A stretch of 15,437 nt of DNA from an uncultured Collinsella sp. (GTDB taxonomy: Bacteria; Actinomycetota; Coriobacteriia; Coriobacteriales; Coriobacteriaceae): assembly GCA_902489965.1 (NCBI GenBank), contig CABUCA010000046.1, positions 1 through 15,437 on the forward strand, in the 5' to 3' direction. A program made the position numbers and the translations under genes. The stretch's first letter is position 1. Every line of letters begins with the position of its first letter. The notes below the pieces were generated by a model. It was not told the origin of the DNA, did not search any database, and worked only from the letters and a program-made list of their open reading frames with translations. Shown here piece after piece: positions 8,992 to 14,205 of the stretch.

Positions 8992-9017
8992 GGCAACTTC
9001 GGCGAACCGAAGCCGCC
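8992..9017 (-). promoter_or_regulatory. Hairpin in the ssb-rpsR intercistronic region
   Basis: On the minus transcript GGCGGCUUCGG and CCGAAGUUGCC form an 11-bp stem (two G-U pairs) capped by UUCG. It lies about 20 bases upstream of the rpsR start, and no U-tract follows. The tight stem and tetraloop suggest a stable RNA structure that could set processing, stability or S18 expression. The mechanism is unknown. Confidence 0.6.
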
Positions 9018-9044
9018 TCTCACTCAAAAATAGGTGAACAACCC

Positions 9045-9497
9045 CTAGAACGGGATGTCCTCATCGTAGACGTCGACCGCGGGCGGCGTAGCCACCGGCG
9101 CGGCAGGACGTGCTGCGGGCGCGGGAGCTGCGGGGGCGTAACCGCCCTGATCGTAGCCACCCTGGCCACCACGGGAGCTCATAAACTCGATCTCATCGAC
9201 GATGACCTCAAGCTTGCTCCGGCGCTGGCCGTCGCGCTCCCAAGAGCTGTAGCGCAGCTTGCCCTCGATCGCGACCTTGTTTCCCTTTGCCAGGAAACGG
9301 CTCACGGCCTCGGCGCGGGTGCCGAACATGGTGCAGTCGACAAAGTTGGGATAGTCCTCCCACTCGCCAGTCTGCGCGTTGCGGCGACGATCGTTCACGG
9401 CAACGCCAAAGGACAGAACCTGGGTTCCGCCGGCGGTGGCGCGCAGCTCGGGATCGCGGGTGAGGTTACCGGTGATGTTCACTCGATTGATGCTCAT
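9045..9497 (-). CDS. ssb: Single-stranded DNA-binding protein
   Basis: SSB coats single-stranded DNA during replication, repair and recombination and recruits partners through its tip. Residues 1-110 form the OB fold, beginning with the typical MSINRVNITGNLTRDPELR and including FVDCTMFGTRAEAVSRFLAK. Residues 111-140 are a Gly/Tyr then Ala/Pro-rich flexible linker. The last nine residues DVYDEDIPF are the conserved acidic tip that binds partner proteins. At 150 aa the length is ordinary. GAGGAAG lies about nine bases upstream of the ATG. It lies between rpsF (48-base gap) and rpsR, the classic rpsF-ssb-rpsR arrangement that links SSB supply to ribosomal protein synthesis. Confidence 0.97.
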   Translation of the reverse strand: MSINRVNITGNLTRDPELRATAGGTQVLSFGVAVNDRRRNAQTGEWEDYPNFVDCTMFGTRAEAVSRFLAKGNKVAIEGKLRYSSWERDGQRRSKLEVIVDEIEFMSSRGGQGGYDQGGYAPAAPAPAARPAAPVATPPAVDVYDEDIPF

Positions 9498-9545
9498 AAC
9501 TCACTACTTCCTCTTGGGGCACAAGCCCAGTCCAAAACGACAGTC

Positions 9546-9839
9546 TTACTCCTGGTCGTCGCGACGGACGATCATGTGGCGGACCACAGCGTCGGTGATG
9601 CGCAGGACGCGATCAAGCTCGGCGATCTGGGTAGGATCTGCGTGGAAGTTGATGAGGGTGTAGTCACCATCGGTGAGGTCGTTGATCTCGTAGGCGAGCT
9701 TGCGCTTGCCCCACTCGTCAACGGAGTCGACCTTGCCAGCGCCCTCAGCGATCGTGGTATCGATACGCTTCATAACAGCGAGACGAGTCTCGGGGTCGAG
9801 CGACGGGTCAACAAAGAACAGCAGTTCATAAGCCTTCAT
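9546..9839 (-). CDS. rpsF: 30S ribosomal protein S6
   Basis: S6 binds the central domain of 16S rRNA as a dimer with S18. I choose ATG 9839 (97 aa), because AGGAGG lies seven bases upstream and MKAYELLFFVDPS is the expected N-terminus; an upstream in-frame ATG at 9860 adds seven residues that would span that ribosome binding site. The protein shows the alpha/beta ferredoxin-like S6 pattern, including WGKRKLAYEI and the DGDYTLINF strand, and ends near the core without the acidic tail seen in some species. It is the first gene of rpsF-ssb-rpsR-rplI, behind a structured leader and a candidate promoter. Confidence 0.97.
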   Translation of the reverse strand: MKAYELLFFVDPSLDPETRLAVMKRIDTTIAEGAGKVDSVDEWGKRKLAYEINDLTDGDYTLINFHADPTQIAELDRVLRITDAVVRHMIVRRDDQE

Positions 9840-9865
9840 ATTGTCACCTCCTCTGGGCAAATGTG

Positions 9866-9894
9866 GCTTCAGGTCGTGAAGGTGCGCCTGAAGC
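9866..9894 (-). promoter_or_regulatory. Hairpin in the rpsF mRNA leader
   Basis: Perfect 8-bp arms, GCTTCAGG and CCTGAAGC, enclose a 13-nt loop between the candidate promoter and the rpsF ribosome binding site. In many bacteria the S6:S18 pair represses its own mRNA by binding a leader structure that carries a CCG trinucleotide; I do not see CCG in this loop, so the match to that motif is not established. Function is inferred from position only. Confidence 0.4.
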
Positions 9895-9910
9895 AGGAAA
9901 AGACTTGGTA

Positions 9911-9939
9911 ATAATATCTTTCAACCTCCTAGGCTGCAA
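9911..9939 (-). promoter_or_regulatory. Candidate promoter of the rpsF-ssb-rpsR-rplI operon
   Basis: Minus-strand TTGCAG (-35, 3 of 6 matches, first TTG conserved) and TATTAT (-10, 5 of 6 matches) are 17 bp apart. Transcription would start near 9904, giving a leader of about 65 bases. It is the best match in the region upstream of rpsF. Confidence 0.45.
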
Positions 9940-9950
9940 GAATATGCAGC
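9933..9950. promoter_or_regulatory. Dyad overlapping the rpsF -35 region
   Basis: GCTGCA, six bases, TGCAGC: a perfect 6+6 inverted repeat that covers the -35 hexamer of the candidate rpsF promoter. Its place suits an operator for a dimeric repressor. It could also be a chance hairpin; no regulator is identified. Confidence 0.35.
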
Positions 9951-10299
9951 TACAACCTCATGACCTCCACATATGCCCATACTCGCACGGTGTTTCATGC
10001 GCATTCCAACCAAATGCCGACCAAATGCTTGACGGATTTGTGGACAAGATACGGTGCCGCGGGGACAAGCTGAGCCAAGCCGCAGGTCAACGGGCACAAG
10101 GCTGTGGTCGCAAAATGCATACCAGTGGCCCACAGCACCACCCAAAGATTTTTAAATTCATTGCCAAGTCGCTTATGAATACCCTTTTTGAACAATTGAG
10201 TTGATCAACCACGCTGGTCGAAAGCCGTTTTTTGGCACCTCAAACCCCACTGCAACGCCAAGTGCGGCCAAGCGTTTTAAAAAATGCTAAGTTTTCGGC
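9951..10299. other. Non-coding stretch between rpsF leader and tRNA-Ser
   Basis: No frame here shows a recognisable protein. The open frames that cross it run over the rpsF promoter or lack a ribosome binding site. It holds a TGTGGACAA at 10039-10047, whose complement TTGTCCACA fits the actinobacterial DnaA-box form, a 7-bp inverted repeat GCTGTGG/CCACAGC (10101-10107 with 10130-10136), an AT-rich run from about 10145, and a perfect 10-bp palindrome GTTGATCAAC at 10200-10209. None proves a function. Confidence 0.35.
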
Positions 10300-10327
10300 T
10301 TGCACCTTGCGATTCCTCGTGTATACT
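10300..10327 (+). promoter_or_regulatory. Candidate promoter of the tRNA-Ser genes
   Basis: TTGCAC and TATACT (5 of 6 matches to the -10 consensus) are 16 bp apart, placing the start site about ten bases before the mature 5' end of the first tRNA-Ser. The short distance is typical for bacterial tRNA promoters. Confidence 0.6.
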
Positions 10328-10343
10328 AACTTTCGCATTTAAC

Positions 10344-10434
10344 GGAGAGTTGTCCGAGTGGCCGAAGGAGCACGATTGGAAATCGTGTAGGCGTCAAAAG
10401 CGTCTCCAGGGTTCAAATCCCTGACTCTCCGCCA
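10344..10434 (+). tRNA. tRNA-Ser, anticodon GGA
   Basis: A complete class II tRNA with acceptor stem GGAGAGT/ACTCTCC, a D-arm starting TCCGAGTGGCC, an anticodon stem CACGA/TCGTG around the loop TTGGAAA (anticodon GGA at 10378-10380), a long variable arm (GGCGTC/GGCGTCTCC region) and a T-arm CAGGG-TTCAAAT-CCCTG. The discriminator is G and CCA is genome-encoded. It reads the serine codons UCC and UCU. Confidence 0.97.
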
Positions 10435-10443
10435 GTTAATTCC

Positions 10444-10473
10444 AAAGCAGGCCTTTGAGCCTGCTTTGTTTTT
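10444..10473 (+). terminator. Intrinsic terminator between the two tRNA-Ser genes
   Basis: A 9-bp stem AAAGCAGGC/GCCTGCTTT with a 6-nt loop is followed by GTTTTT. It lies nine bases after the CCA of the first tRNA and before the second, so the second tRNA depends on read-through or on a promoter I could not identify in the short gap. Confidence 0.88.
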
Positions 10474-10482
10474 ACCCCACGC

Positions 10483-10573
10483 GGAGGGGTGGCAGAGTGG
10501 TTGAATGCGGCGGTCTCGAAAACCGTTTGGCCTGTATAAGGTCACGAGGGTTCGAATCCCTCCTCCTCCGCCA
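10483..10573 (+). tRNA. tRNA-Ser, anticodon CGA
   Basis: A class II tRNA with acceptor GGAGGGG/CTCCTCC (one G-U pair), anticodon stem GCGGT/ACCGT around the loop CTCGAAA (anticodon CGA at 10517-10519), a long variable arm, and T-arm GAGGG-TTCGAAT-CCCTC. The discriminator is G and CCA is encoded. It reads the serine codon UCG. Confidence 0.97.
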
Positions 10574-10585
10574 TTAGATGGTATG

Positions 10586-10608
10586 AGCCCCAGCAATGGG
10601 GCTTTTTT
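10586..10608 (+). terminator. Intrinsic terminator after tRNA-Ser(CGA)
   Basis: A 7-bp stem AGCCCCA/TGGGGCT with the loop GCAA is followed by six T. It begins 12 bases after the CCA end of the second tRNA. Confidence 0.9.
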
Positions 10609-10640
10609 GTTATCGAAATACGTCTCGATCCCACGCTTCC

Positions 10641-10720
10641 CCAAACATGTACGTCACCCTCCAAAACCGACATTTTTCGACATCTTTGAAGGCTGACGTA
10701 CACGTTTGGATTGAGTTCAC
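10641..10720 (-). repeat. Palindromic repeat, copy A, downstream of the DUF559-like gene
   Basis: The 69-bp core (10641-10709) is a long imperfect palindrome: CCAAACATGTACGTCA at the left pairs with TGACGTACACGTTTGG at the right with one mismatch, and pairing goes on inward to AAA/TTT with two more. The same element, about 91% identical in the core by eye, occurs in opposite orientation at 11831-11911. Both copies share a further 11 bp on the side facing the gene (GTGARCTCAAT read outward). It begins ten bases after the gene's stop, so on the minus transcript it would form a large 3' hairpin. Confidence 0.85.
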
Positions 10721-10730
10721 GGGAGTGGCA

Positions 10731-11738
10731 CTATTCGGAAGGTGCCTCTTCGTCTCGCATGCCCTTCCAGTTGCGGATAAGCGCCTTGCGTAGTTCGTTT
10801 TGCTCTCGCTGGTACCCGGTGTCGGTACAGCGAGGCATGCCGAGTGCTTCGCGAATGTTGTTCATGGCGCGGTGAAAGGCGAGCTGGCTGCCGAACTGAG
10901 CCGAAGTGAGCGTAACGATTCGATATCCCATTTGGGAGAGAACGGCCTCTCGTTCCGCATCTGCCCCCTTGCGCTCGAACTCATCGTGAAAACCGCCCTT
11001 ATATTCGATACCGAGCTCCCTGCGCTTATAGGTAATGAGAGCATCGATTTTGAGTGTTCGGGCTTTTGTGCAATGCCAGAGACGTTGAGGGATCTCGAGC
11101 GGTTTGTTGAGTTCGATACCTCGGATACCAACGCCGCCTTCGCTTGTTGGGAGCGAGAGGGCGATTGCCGAAGCGGTCTCCATAGGCGAGGCCGAGTGAT
11201 CGTAGATGTGCCTGAGCGCGAGCCGTGCACGTGTGGCACCGGGTTTGCCGGGGTGCCGATCGAGCAGTTTGGTTATTTCATCCTTGGAGGTAGTGGCTGG
11301 TTGCCCGGTATAAGGGTCGGCGGGATTGAGCCTCATGCGATAATCGCCGCAAACTTCATAGCCATATTCGAGATATTCGACCCTATCCATCCACTCGGCA
11401 GCGAGCACAAAGGTGAAGGCTTCGTCGGTGATGAAGATTCCGGGCGTCAACTCGTTAATATGCTCGTAGGGAAGATTTTGTCCAAGAATGTGACAAACGA
11501 CGCCTTTGGTACGAATTCGCTCGAATTCGAATACAACCGCGATATCGATAGTCTTAAGCATATCGGACGGAATGCCGCAGTCGGTAAGAGCCTGTCGTAT
11601 GCGTGCAACACGTTGCTGGGTGGAGATGCCTTGTGCGCCTATCTGGTAGTCGTGCCGCGCAAGAGACTGAACCAAATTCTGGGGTGCATGATGGACAAGC
11701 CATGCGGTTTTATGCGAAATGAGAACAGGGGTATCCAT
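10731..11738 (-). CDS. DUF559/Vsr-like PD-(D/E)XK domain protein, function unknown
   Basis: The C-terminal third (about 180-298) looks like a DUF559/Vsr-type PD-(D/E)XK nuclease domain: Glu187 in SASPMET, Asp232 in KIDALITYKRRELG, E245-Y246-K247 as the ExK motif, then a helix with DAEREAVLSQMGYRIVTLT. The catalytic set appears complete. The N-terminal part (1-180) resembles that of a family of coriobacterial proteins of unknown role (ISHKTAW start, a VVCH strand, GIFITDEAF, YGYEVCGDY), distantly like AbiEi-type proteins; this comparison is from memory. The ATG has GAGAGG six bases upstream. No partner toxin or methylase gene is adjacent. It is flanked by inverted copies of a palindromic repeat and lies next to two tRNA genes, and its codon use looks more AT-tolerant than its neighbours, which suggests transfer. 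Possible roles are nucleic-acid cleavage, defence or regulation; none is shown. Confidence 0.8.
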   Translation of the reverse strand: MDTPVLISHKTAWLVHHAPQNLVQSLARHDYQIGAQGISTQQRVARIRQALTDCGIPSDMLKTIDIAVVFEFERIRTKGVVCHILGQNLPYEHINELTPGIFITDEAFTFVLAAEWMDRVEYLEYGYEVCGDYRMRLNPADPYTGQPATTSKDEITKLLDRHPGKPGATRARLALRHIYDHSASPMETASAIALSLPTSEGGVGIRGIELNKPLEIPQRLWHCTKARTLKIDALITYKRRELGIEYKGGFHDEFERKGADAEREAVLSQMGYRIVTLTSAQFGSQLAFHRAMNNIREALGMPRCTDTGYQREQNELRKALIRNWKGMRDEEAPSE

Positions 11739-11805
11739 TGAGGGCCTCTCGCTCTGAGCCGGTATCCAACTCTTATGTCCGTTGAAGTGGGGAAATATAC
11801 CGGAT

Positions 11806-11823
11806 GTGAGTAAATCAACTCAC
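11806..11823. promoter_or_regulatory. Dyad upstream of the DUF559-like gene
   Basis: GTGAGT, six bases, ACTCAC: a perfect 6+6 inverted repeat about 68 bp upstream of the start codon and directly upstream of a minus-strand TATATT (11794-11799) that could be a -10 box. Another GTGAG at 11831-11835 could pair with the same CTCAC. The position suits an operator. No good -35 box is seen. Confidence 0.4.
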
Positions 11824-11830
11824 TCATGCT

Positions 11831-11911
11831 GTGAGCTCAATCCAAACATGTACGTCCGCCTCCAAAGATGTCGAAAAATGCCGTTTTTGGAGGGTGACGT
11901 ACATGTTTTGG
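11831..11911 (+). repeat. Palindromic repeat, copy B, upstream of the DUF559-like gene
   Basis: The core (11842-11911) has arms of about 25 bp that pair with two adjacent mismatches and one bulged T, around a loop with GATGTCGAAAAATG. It matches the reverse complement of copy A (10641-10709) at about 64 of 70 positions, and the match extends 11 bp on the gene side. A separate 7-bp hairpin TGGCATT/AATGCCA follows at 11917-11935. The remainder up to the next gene shows nothing recognisable. Open plus-strand frames run through the repeat and can mislead gene finders into a false long start for the next gene. Confidence 0.85.
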
Positions 11912-12042
11912 ATCCCTGGCATTCCAGCAATGCCATGTCAGCATCCAGTCCCGACCGTTTGCCGAGCAATAGGGTCGCAATCGGCGCCGAACATGTACTA
12001 TGTACGGGCATTGTCCAAATCCGTAATCCAAAGGACCCCATC

Positions 12043-12732
12043 TTGCCCGTCGTCGCCGCTATGACCATTACCTCACATGCATCGGATGCCATGGTCGCTA
12101 TTCCGTTTTGGCTCGAGATGTTCGCTGTTGTCGCTGCATCGATCTCGGGTGTACTGGTTGCGCGCGAGCACAAGCTCGACCTGGTGGGCGCGGTCGCGCT
12201 CGCGGTGGTCTGCGGTCTGGGCGGCGGTCTTTTGCGCGATATGACGCTGCAGGTGGGCAACGTCTACATCCTCAACCAGCCGATGGCACTGCCGCTTTCC
12301 ATCGCCACGGCAGCCATCATCTACATTTTCCCGGCAATCGTCGACAAACCCGAAAAACTCATTCCCCTGCTCGACATCATCTCGGTCGGCATCTATGCCG
12401 CCACCGGAGCGGACAAGGCGCTGGTCTACGGCTTTGCACCGGCGGTGTGCATCATGATGGGCTTTTTTACCGCGGTGGGCGGCGGCATGTTGCGCGACGG
12501 CTTTATGGGCGTGGTTCCGGGCATTTTCCAACGTACTAACTTTTATGCCATCGCTGCCATCGCCGGATCGACAAGCTACGTGTGTCTCGTTATGAGCGGC
12601 ATCATGAGCAATGTCGCCGCGCTGATCGTATGCGTTGTCGTGACCATGGGTCTGCGCTGGCTCTCGCTGCGCTTTGACATCAAAAGCCCCACCGAAGAAG
12701 ACATCGCGCGCTTTTTGCATCGCAAAAAGTAG
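12043..12732 (+). CDS. TRIC/UPF0126 family membrane protein
   Basis: This polytopic inner-membrane protein belongs to the bacterial TRIC (trimeric intracellular cation channel, formerly UPF0126, YicG-like) family. It shows the family's internal repeat: two three-helix units, each with a Gly-rich kinked motif, GLGGGLLRD at 58-66 and AVGGGMLRD at 144-152, and a seventh segment near 181-203. The 229-aa length is normal. TRIC homologues form trimeric potassium-permeable channels; some UPF0126 members have been linked to amino-acid transport, so the substrate stays open. The start is uncertain: TTG 12043 has AAAGGA seven bases upstream, whereas ATG 12061 and ATG 12091 have no visible ribosome binding site. 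A longer frame from 11782 would run through the palindromic repeat and is rejected. No promoter was identified. It is read away from the DUF559-like gene. Confidence 0.88.
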   Translation: MPVVAAMTITSHASDAMVAIPFWLEMFAVVAASISGVLVAREHKLDLVGAVALAVVCGLGGGLLRDMTLQVGNVYILNQPMALPLSIATAAIIYIFPAIVDKPEKLIPLLDIISVGIYAATGADKALVYGFAPAVCIMMGFFTAVGGGMLRDGFMGVVPGIFQRTNFYAIAAIAGSTSYVCLVMSGIMSNVAALIVCVVVTMGLRWLSLRFDIKSPTEEDIARFLHRKK

Positions 12733-12801
12733 GTAGCGCGGGCTCATCCTTCGAAATGCAACCGAGAGGTTCTTTTAGAGCGCCCACGCGTTGGGTACCC
12801 T

Positions 12802-12826
12802 GTTAGATATATGCCGAGTATCTAAC
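12802..12826. promoter_or_regulatory. Dyad just upstream of the bactofilin-like gene
   Basis: GTTAGATA, nine bases, TATCTAAC: a perfect 8+8 inverted repeat whose right arm ends directly before the ribosome binding sequence GAAGGA. It could be an operator or, in the mRNA, a hairpin that affects ribosome access. No T-run follows. Confidence 0.45.
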
Positions 12827-12838
12827 GAAGGATTCACT

Positions 12839-13984
12839 ATGCCCTGCAATCAATTCCCGTTGACCCAGCGCCGTAAAGCATGGGGCCGCATCACCATCCT
12901 ATTCGCGCTCATCGCGCTGGCGATCACCGTGCTTCCCACGGCGTCGTTCGCCGGCACGGACACCGCAGGCAACGTACTTGCGACCGACAATGACGCCAAT
13001 CCGTCCGGCGTTGAGGGTGACCTGTACTGGGCCGGTCAGGCCCTCAACTTGGATGATGTGTCCATCGACCGCGATATCATCGCCGCGGGCGATACCCTCT
13101 CAATTCGCGACTGCACGGTGGGCGGCGCCATTCGTCTTGCGGCGCGCACGATTGATATCGCCCAGACCACGGTTGATGGCAGCGTGACCGTTGCTGGCCA
13201 GCATGTCGTTCTCAATTCCGACAGCACCGCCAACTGTTTCTACGCGATAGGCGAGACGGTTGCCTTGCGAGGCTCCACCAAGTCGGCAGCGCTTGCGGGC
13301 GATACGGTGACCATCGATGGCACCGTCGAGGGCGATGTCGAGGTTTGGGCCGACAAGCTCATCCTGGGCAAGAACGCCCATATCACCGGCACCGTGAACG
13401 CGCACGTCTCCGAGGACCCCGAGCGCGCCGCGGGAGCCGAGGTCGGCGCACTCAAGATCGACCGCACCGAGAACGAGGATACTTCCACCGTTAACGATGT
13501 CATCGGCGGTATCGTCGCCGCGGCACTCTCGACCTGCTTTGTCGCTCTGCTGCTCGAGCTCGTCTTTCCGCGTGCGACTGCCAGCGCCGCCGGTATGCTC
13601 CGCCAGCGCCCCATGCCCCTGTGGGTGAGCGGTCTTCTGGGCACGATTGCTATCGTCCCCGCCGTCCTACTGCTAATTATCTCTATCGCTGGTCTGTCGC
13701 TTGCCGGAGCCCTCATGTGCGGTGTTATTGGCATCGCGCTGGTGTCGAGTGCCTTTGCAGGGTGCGCGATCGCGCGCATGGTCGGACACAGCCAGAACCG
13801 CTACGCCATGGCAGCCGCTGGTGGCGTAATCGCAGGCGCCCTCACGGGGCTTCCCCTCGTAGGCGGCTTCATCAGCGGCGTGGCCTTTGTCTTTATGCTC
13901 GGCTTCATCATCCAAATCATCTGGCACAACGCCCACCTCAAGCCGCAGCAGCCGGCTAACACGCCAGAGCTTCCCACCGCTTAG
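12839..13984 (+). CDS. Exported bactofilin-like protein with membrane-embedded C-terminus
   Basis: Residues 1-38 look like a signal peptide or N-terminal anchor: basic RRKAWGR, a hydrophobic core, then ASFAG. Residues about 57-190 are a beta-helical, bactofilin-like (polymer-forming cytoskeletal) region with short repeated strands and Asp/Gly turns such as IDRDIIAAGDTLSI, VDGSVTVAG and VEGDVEVWADKLILG. A polar linker (190-218) leads to hydrophobic segments near 220-243, 260-290, 291-315 and 322-362, with a polar Pro-rich tail. So the beta-helix is probably outside the membrane and anchored by several helices, unlike classical cytoplasmic bactofilins. The ATG at 12839 has GAAGGA six bases upstream; an upstream in-frame ATG at 12791 would span a dyad. 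It probably has its own promoter and ends at the terminator at 14062-14100. Its role is unknown; envelope organisation is a reasonable guess. Confidence 0.85.
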   Translation: MPCNQFPLTQRRKAWGRITILFALIALAITVLPTASFAGTDTAGNVLATDNDANPSGVEGDLYWAGQALNLDDVSIDRDIIAAGDTLSIRDCTVGGAIRLAARTIDIAQTTVDGSVTVAGQHVVLNSDSTANCFYAIGETVALRGSTKSAALAGDTVTIDGTVEGDVEVWADKLILGKNAHITGTVNAHVSEDPERAAGAEVGALKIDRTENEDTSTVNDVIGGIVAAALSTCFVALLLELVFPRATASAAGMLRQRPMPLWVSGLLGTIAIVPAVLLLIISIAGLSLAGALMCGVIGIALVSSAFAGCAIARMVGHSQNRYAMAAAGGVIAGALTGLPLVGGFISGVAFVFMLGFIIQIIWHNAHLKPQQPANTPELPTA

Positions 13985-13993
13985 CAGCCGATC

Positions 13994-14049
13994 ACCACAA
14001 AGGGGCCAGGCACCTTTGTGGTGGTGCAAAGGGGTCAGGTTACTTTGCA
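13994..14049. repeat. Tandem pair of related palindromes
   Basis: Two dyads 29 bp apart: ACCACAAAGG/CCTTTGTGGT (13994-14022) and TGCAAAG/CTTTGCA (14025-14049). Both have the centre AAAGGGG-Y-CAGG-Y followed by CTTTG and match at 17 of 25 aligned positions. The outer pairs differ but stay complementary (CA/TG in one, TG/CA in the other). They lie just after the bactofilin-like gene, ahead of its terminator, and resemble short interspersed palindromic (REP-like) sequences. Confidence 0.65.
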
Positions 14050-14061
14050 ACAACAAACGAG

Positions 14062-14100
14062 GCGGGGCACTCGGTCATATCGACCGGGTGCCCCGCTTTT
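14062..14100 (+). terminator. Intrinsic terminator after the bactofilin-like gene
   Basis: A 15-bp stem with one G-T wobble (GCGGGGCAC-T-CGGTC at 14062-14076 with 14082-14096) and a 5-nt loop is followed by TTTTCTT. It may also stop the converging fimbrial gene transcript from the other side, though the minus-strand T-tract is poor. Confidence 0.88.
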
Positions 14101-14205
14101 CTTGGAGGGTTCTCTAGTAACTTTTTCAAAACCAATGATCATCAGGTCGGTAGACCTGCGCGTCACTCATTACGGAGGCAGTACGCCAGTGAGCATGGAA
14201 GGCAA

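Noticed and set aside
8139..9911. A 590-codon plus-strand frame opposite rplI, rpsR, ssb and rpsF
   Set aside because: Four conserved minus-strand genes with good ribosome binding sites occupy the region; the plus frame crosses all of them and has no recognisable domain.
9863..10204. A 113-codon plus-strand frame upstream of the tRNA genes
   Set aside because: It runs over the rpsF leader and promoter, has no ribosome binding site, and gives no recognisable protein.
10800..11741. A 313-codon plus-strand frame opposite the DUF559-like gene
   Set aside because: The minus-strand protein has nuclease-like motifs and a ribosome binding site; the plus-strand product has neither.
10641..11911. A CRISPR array or insertion sequence formed by the repeats
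   Set aside because: There are only two copies, more than 1 kb apart and inverted, with no transposase and no short spacers.
11988..12007. ACATGTAC-T-ATGTAC as a third, decayed copy of the palindromic repeat
   Set aside because: Only about eight bases match the repeat's arm and the rest of the element is absent.
11782..12042. A longer N-terminus for the TRIC protein from ATG 11782
   Set aside because: The added residues translate the palindromic repeat and the preceding dyad, with no conserved membrane segment; the family fold begins after 12043.
12761..12778. AACC-GAGA-GGTT-CTTTT as terminator after the TRIC gene
   Set aside because: A 4-bp stem is too short to claim as an intrinsic terminator.
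14143..14158. CAGGTC-GGTA-GACCTG as terminator of the fimbrial gene
   Set aside because: The 6-bp stem is not followed directly by a T-run on the minus strand; it may be chance or a weak 3' structure.
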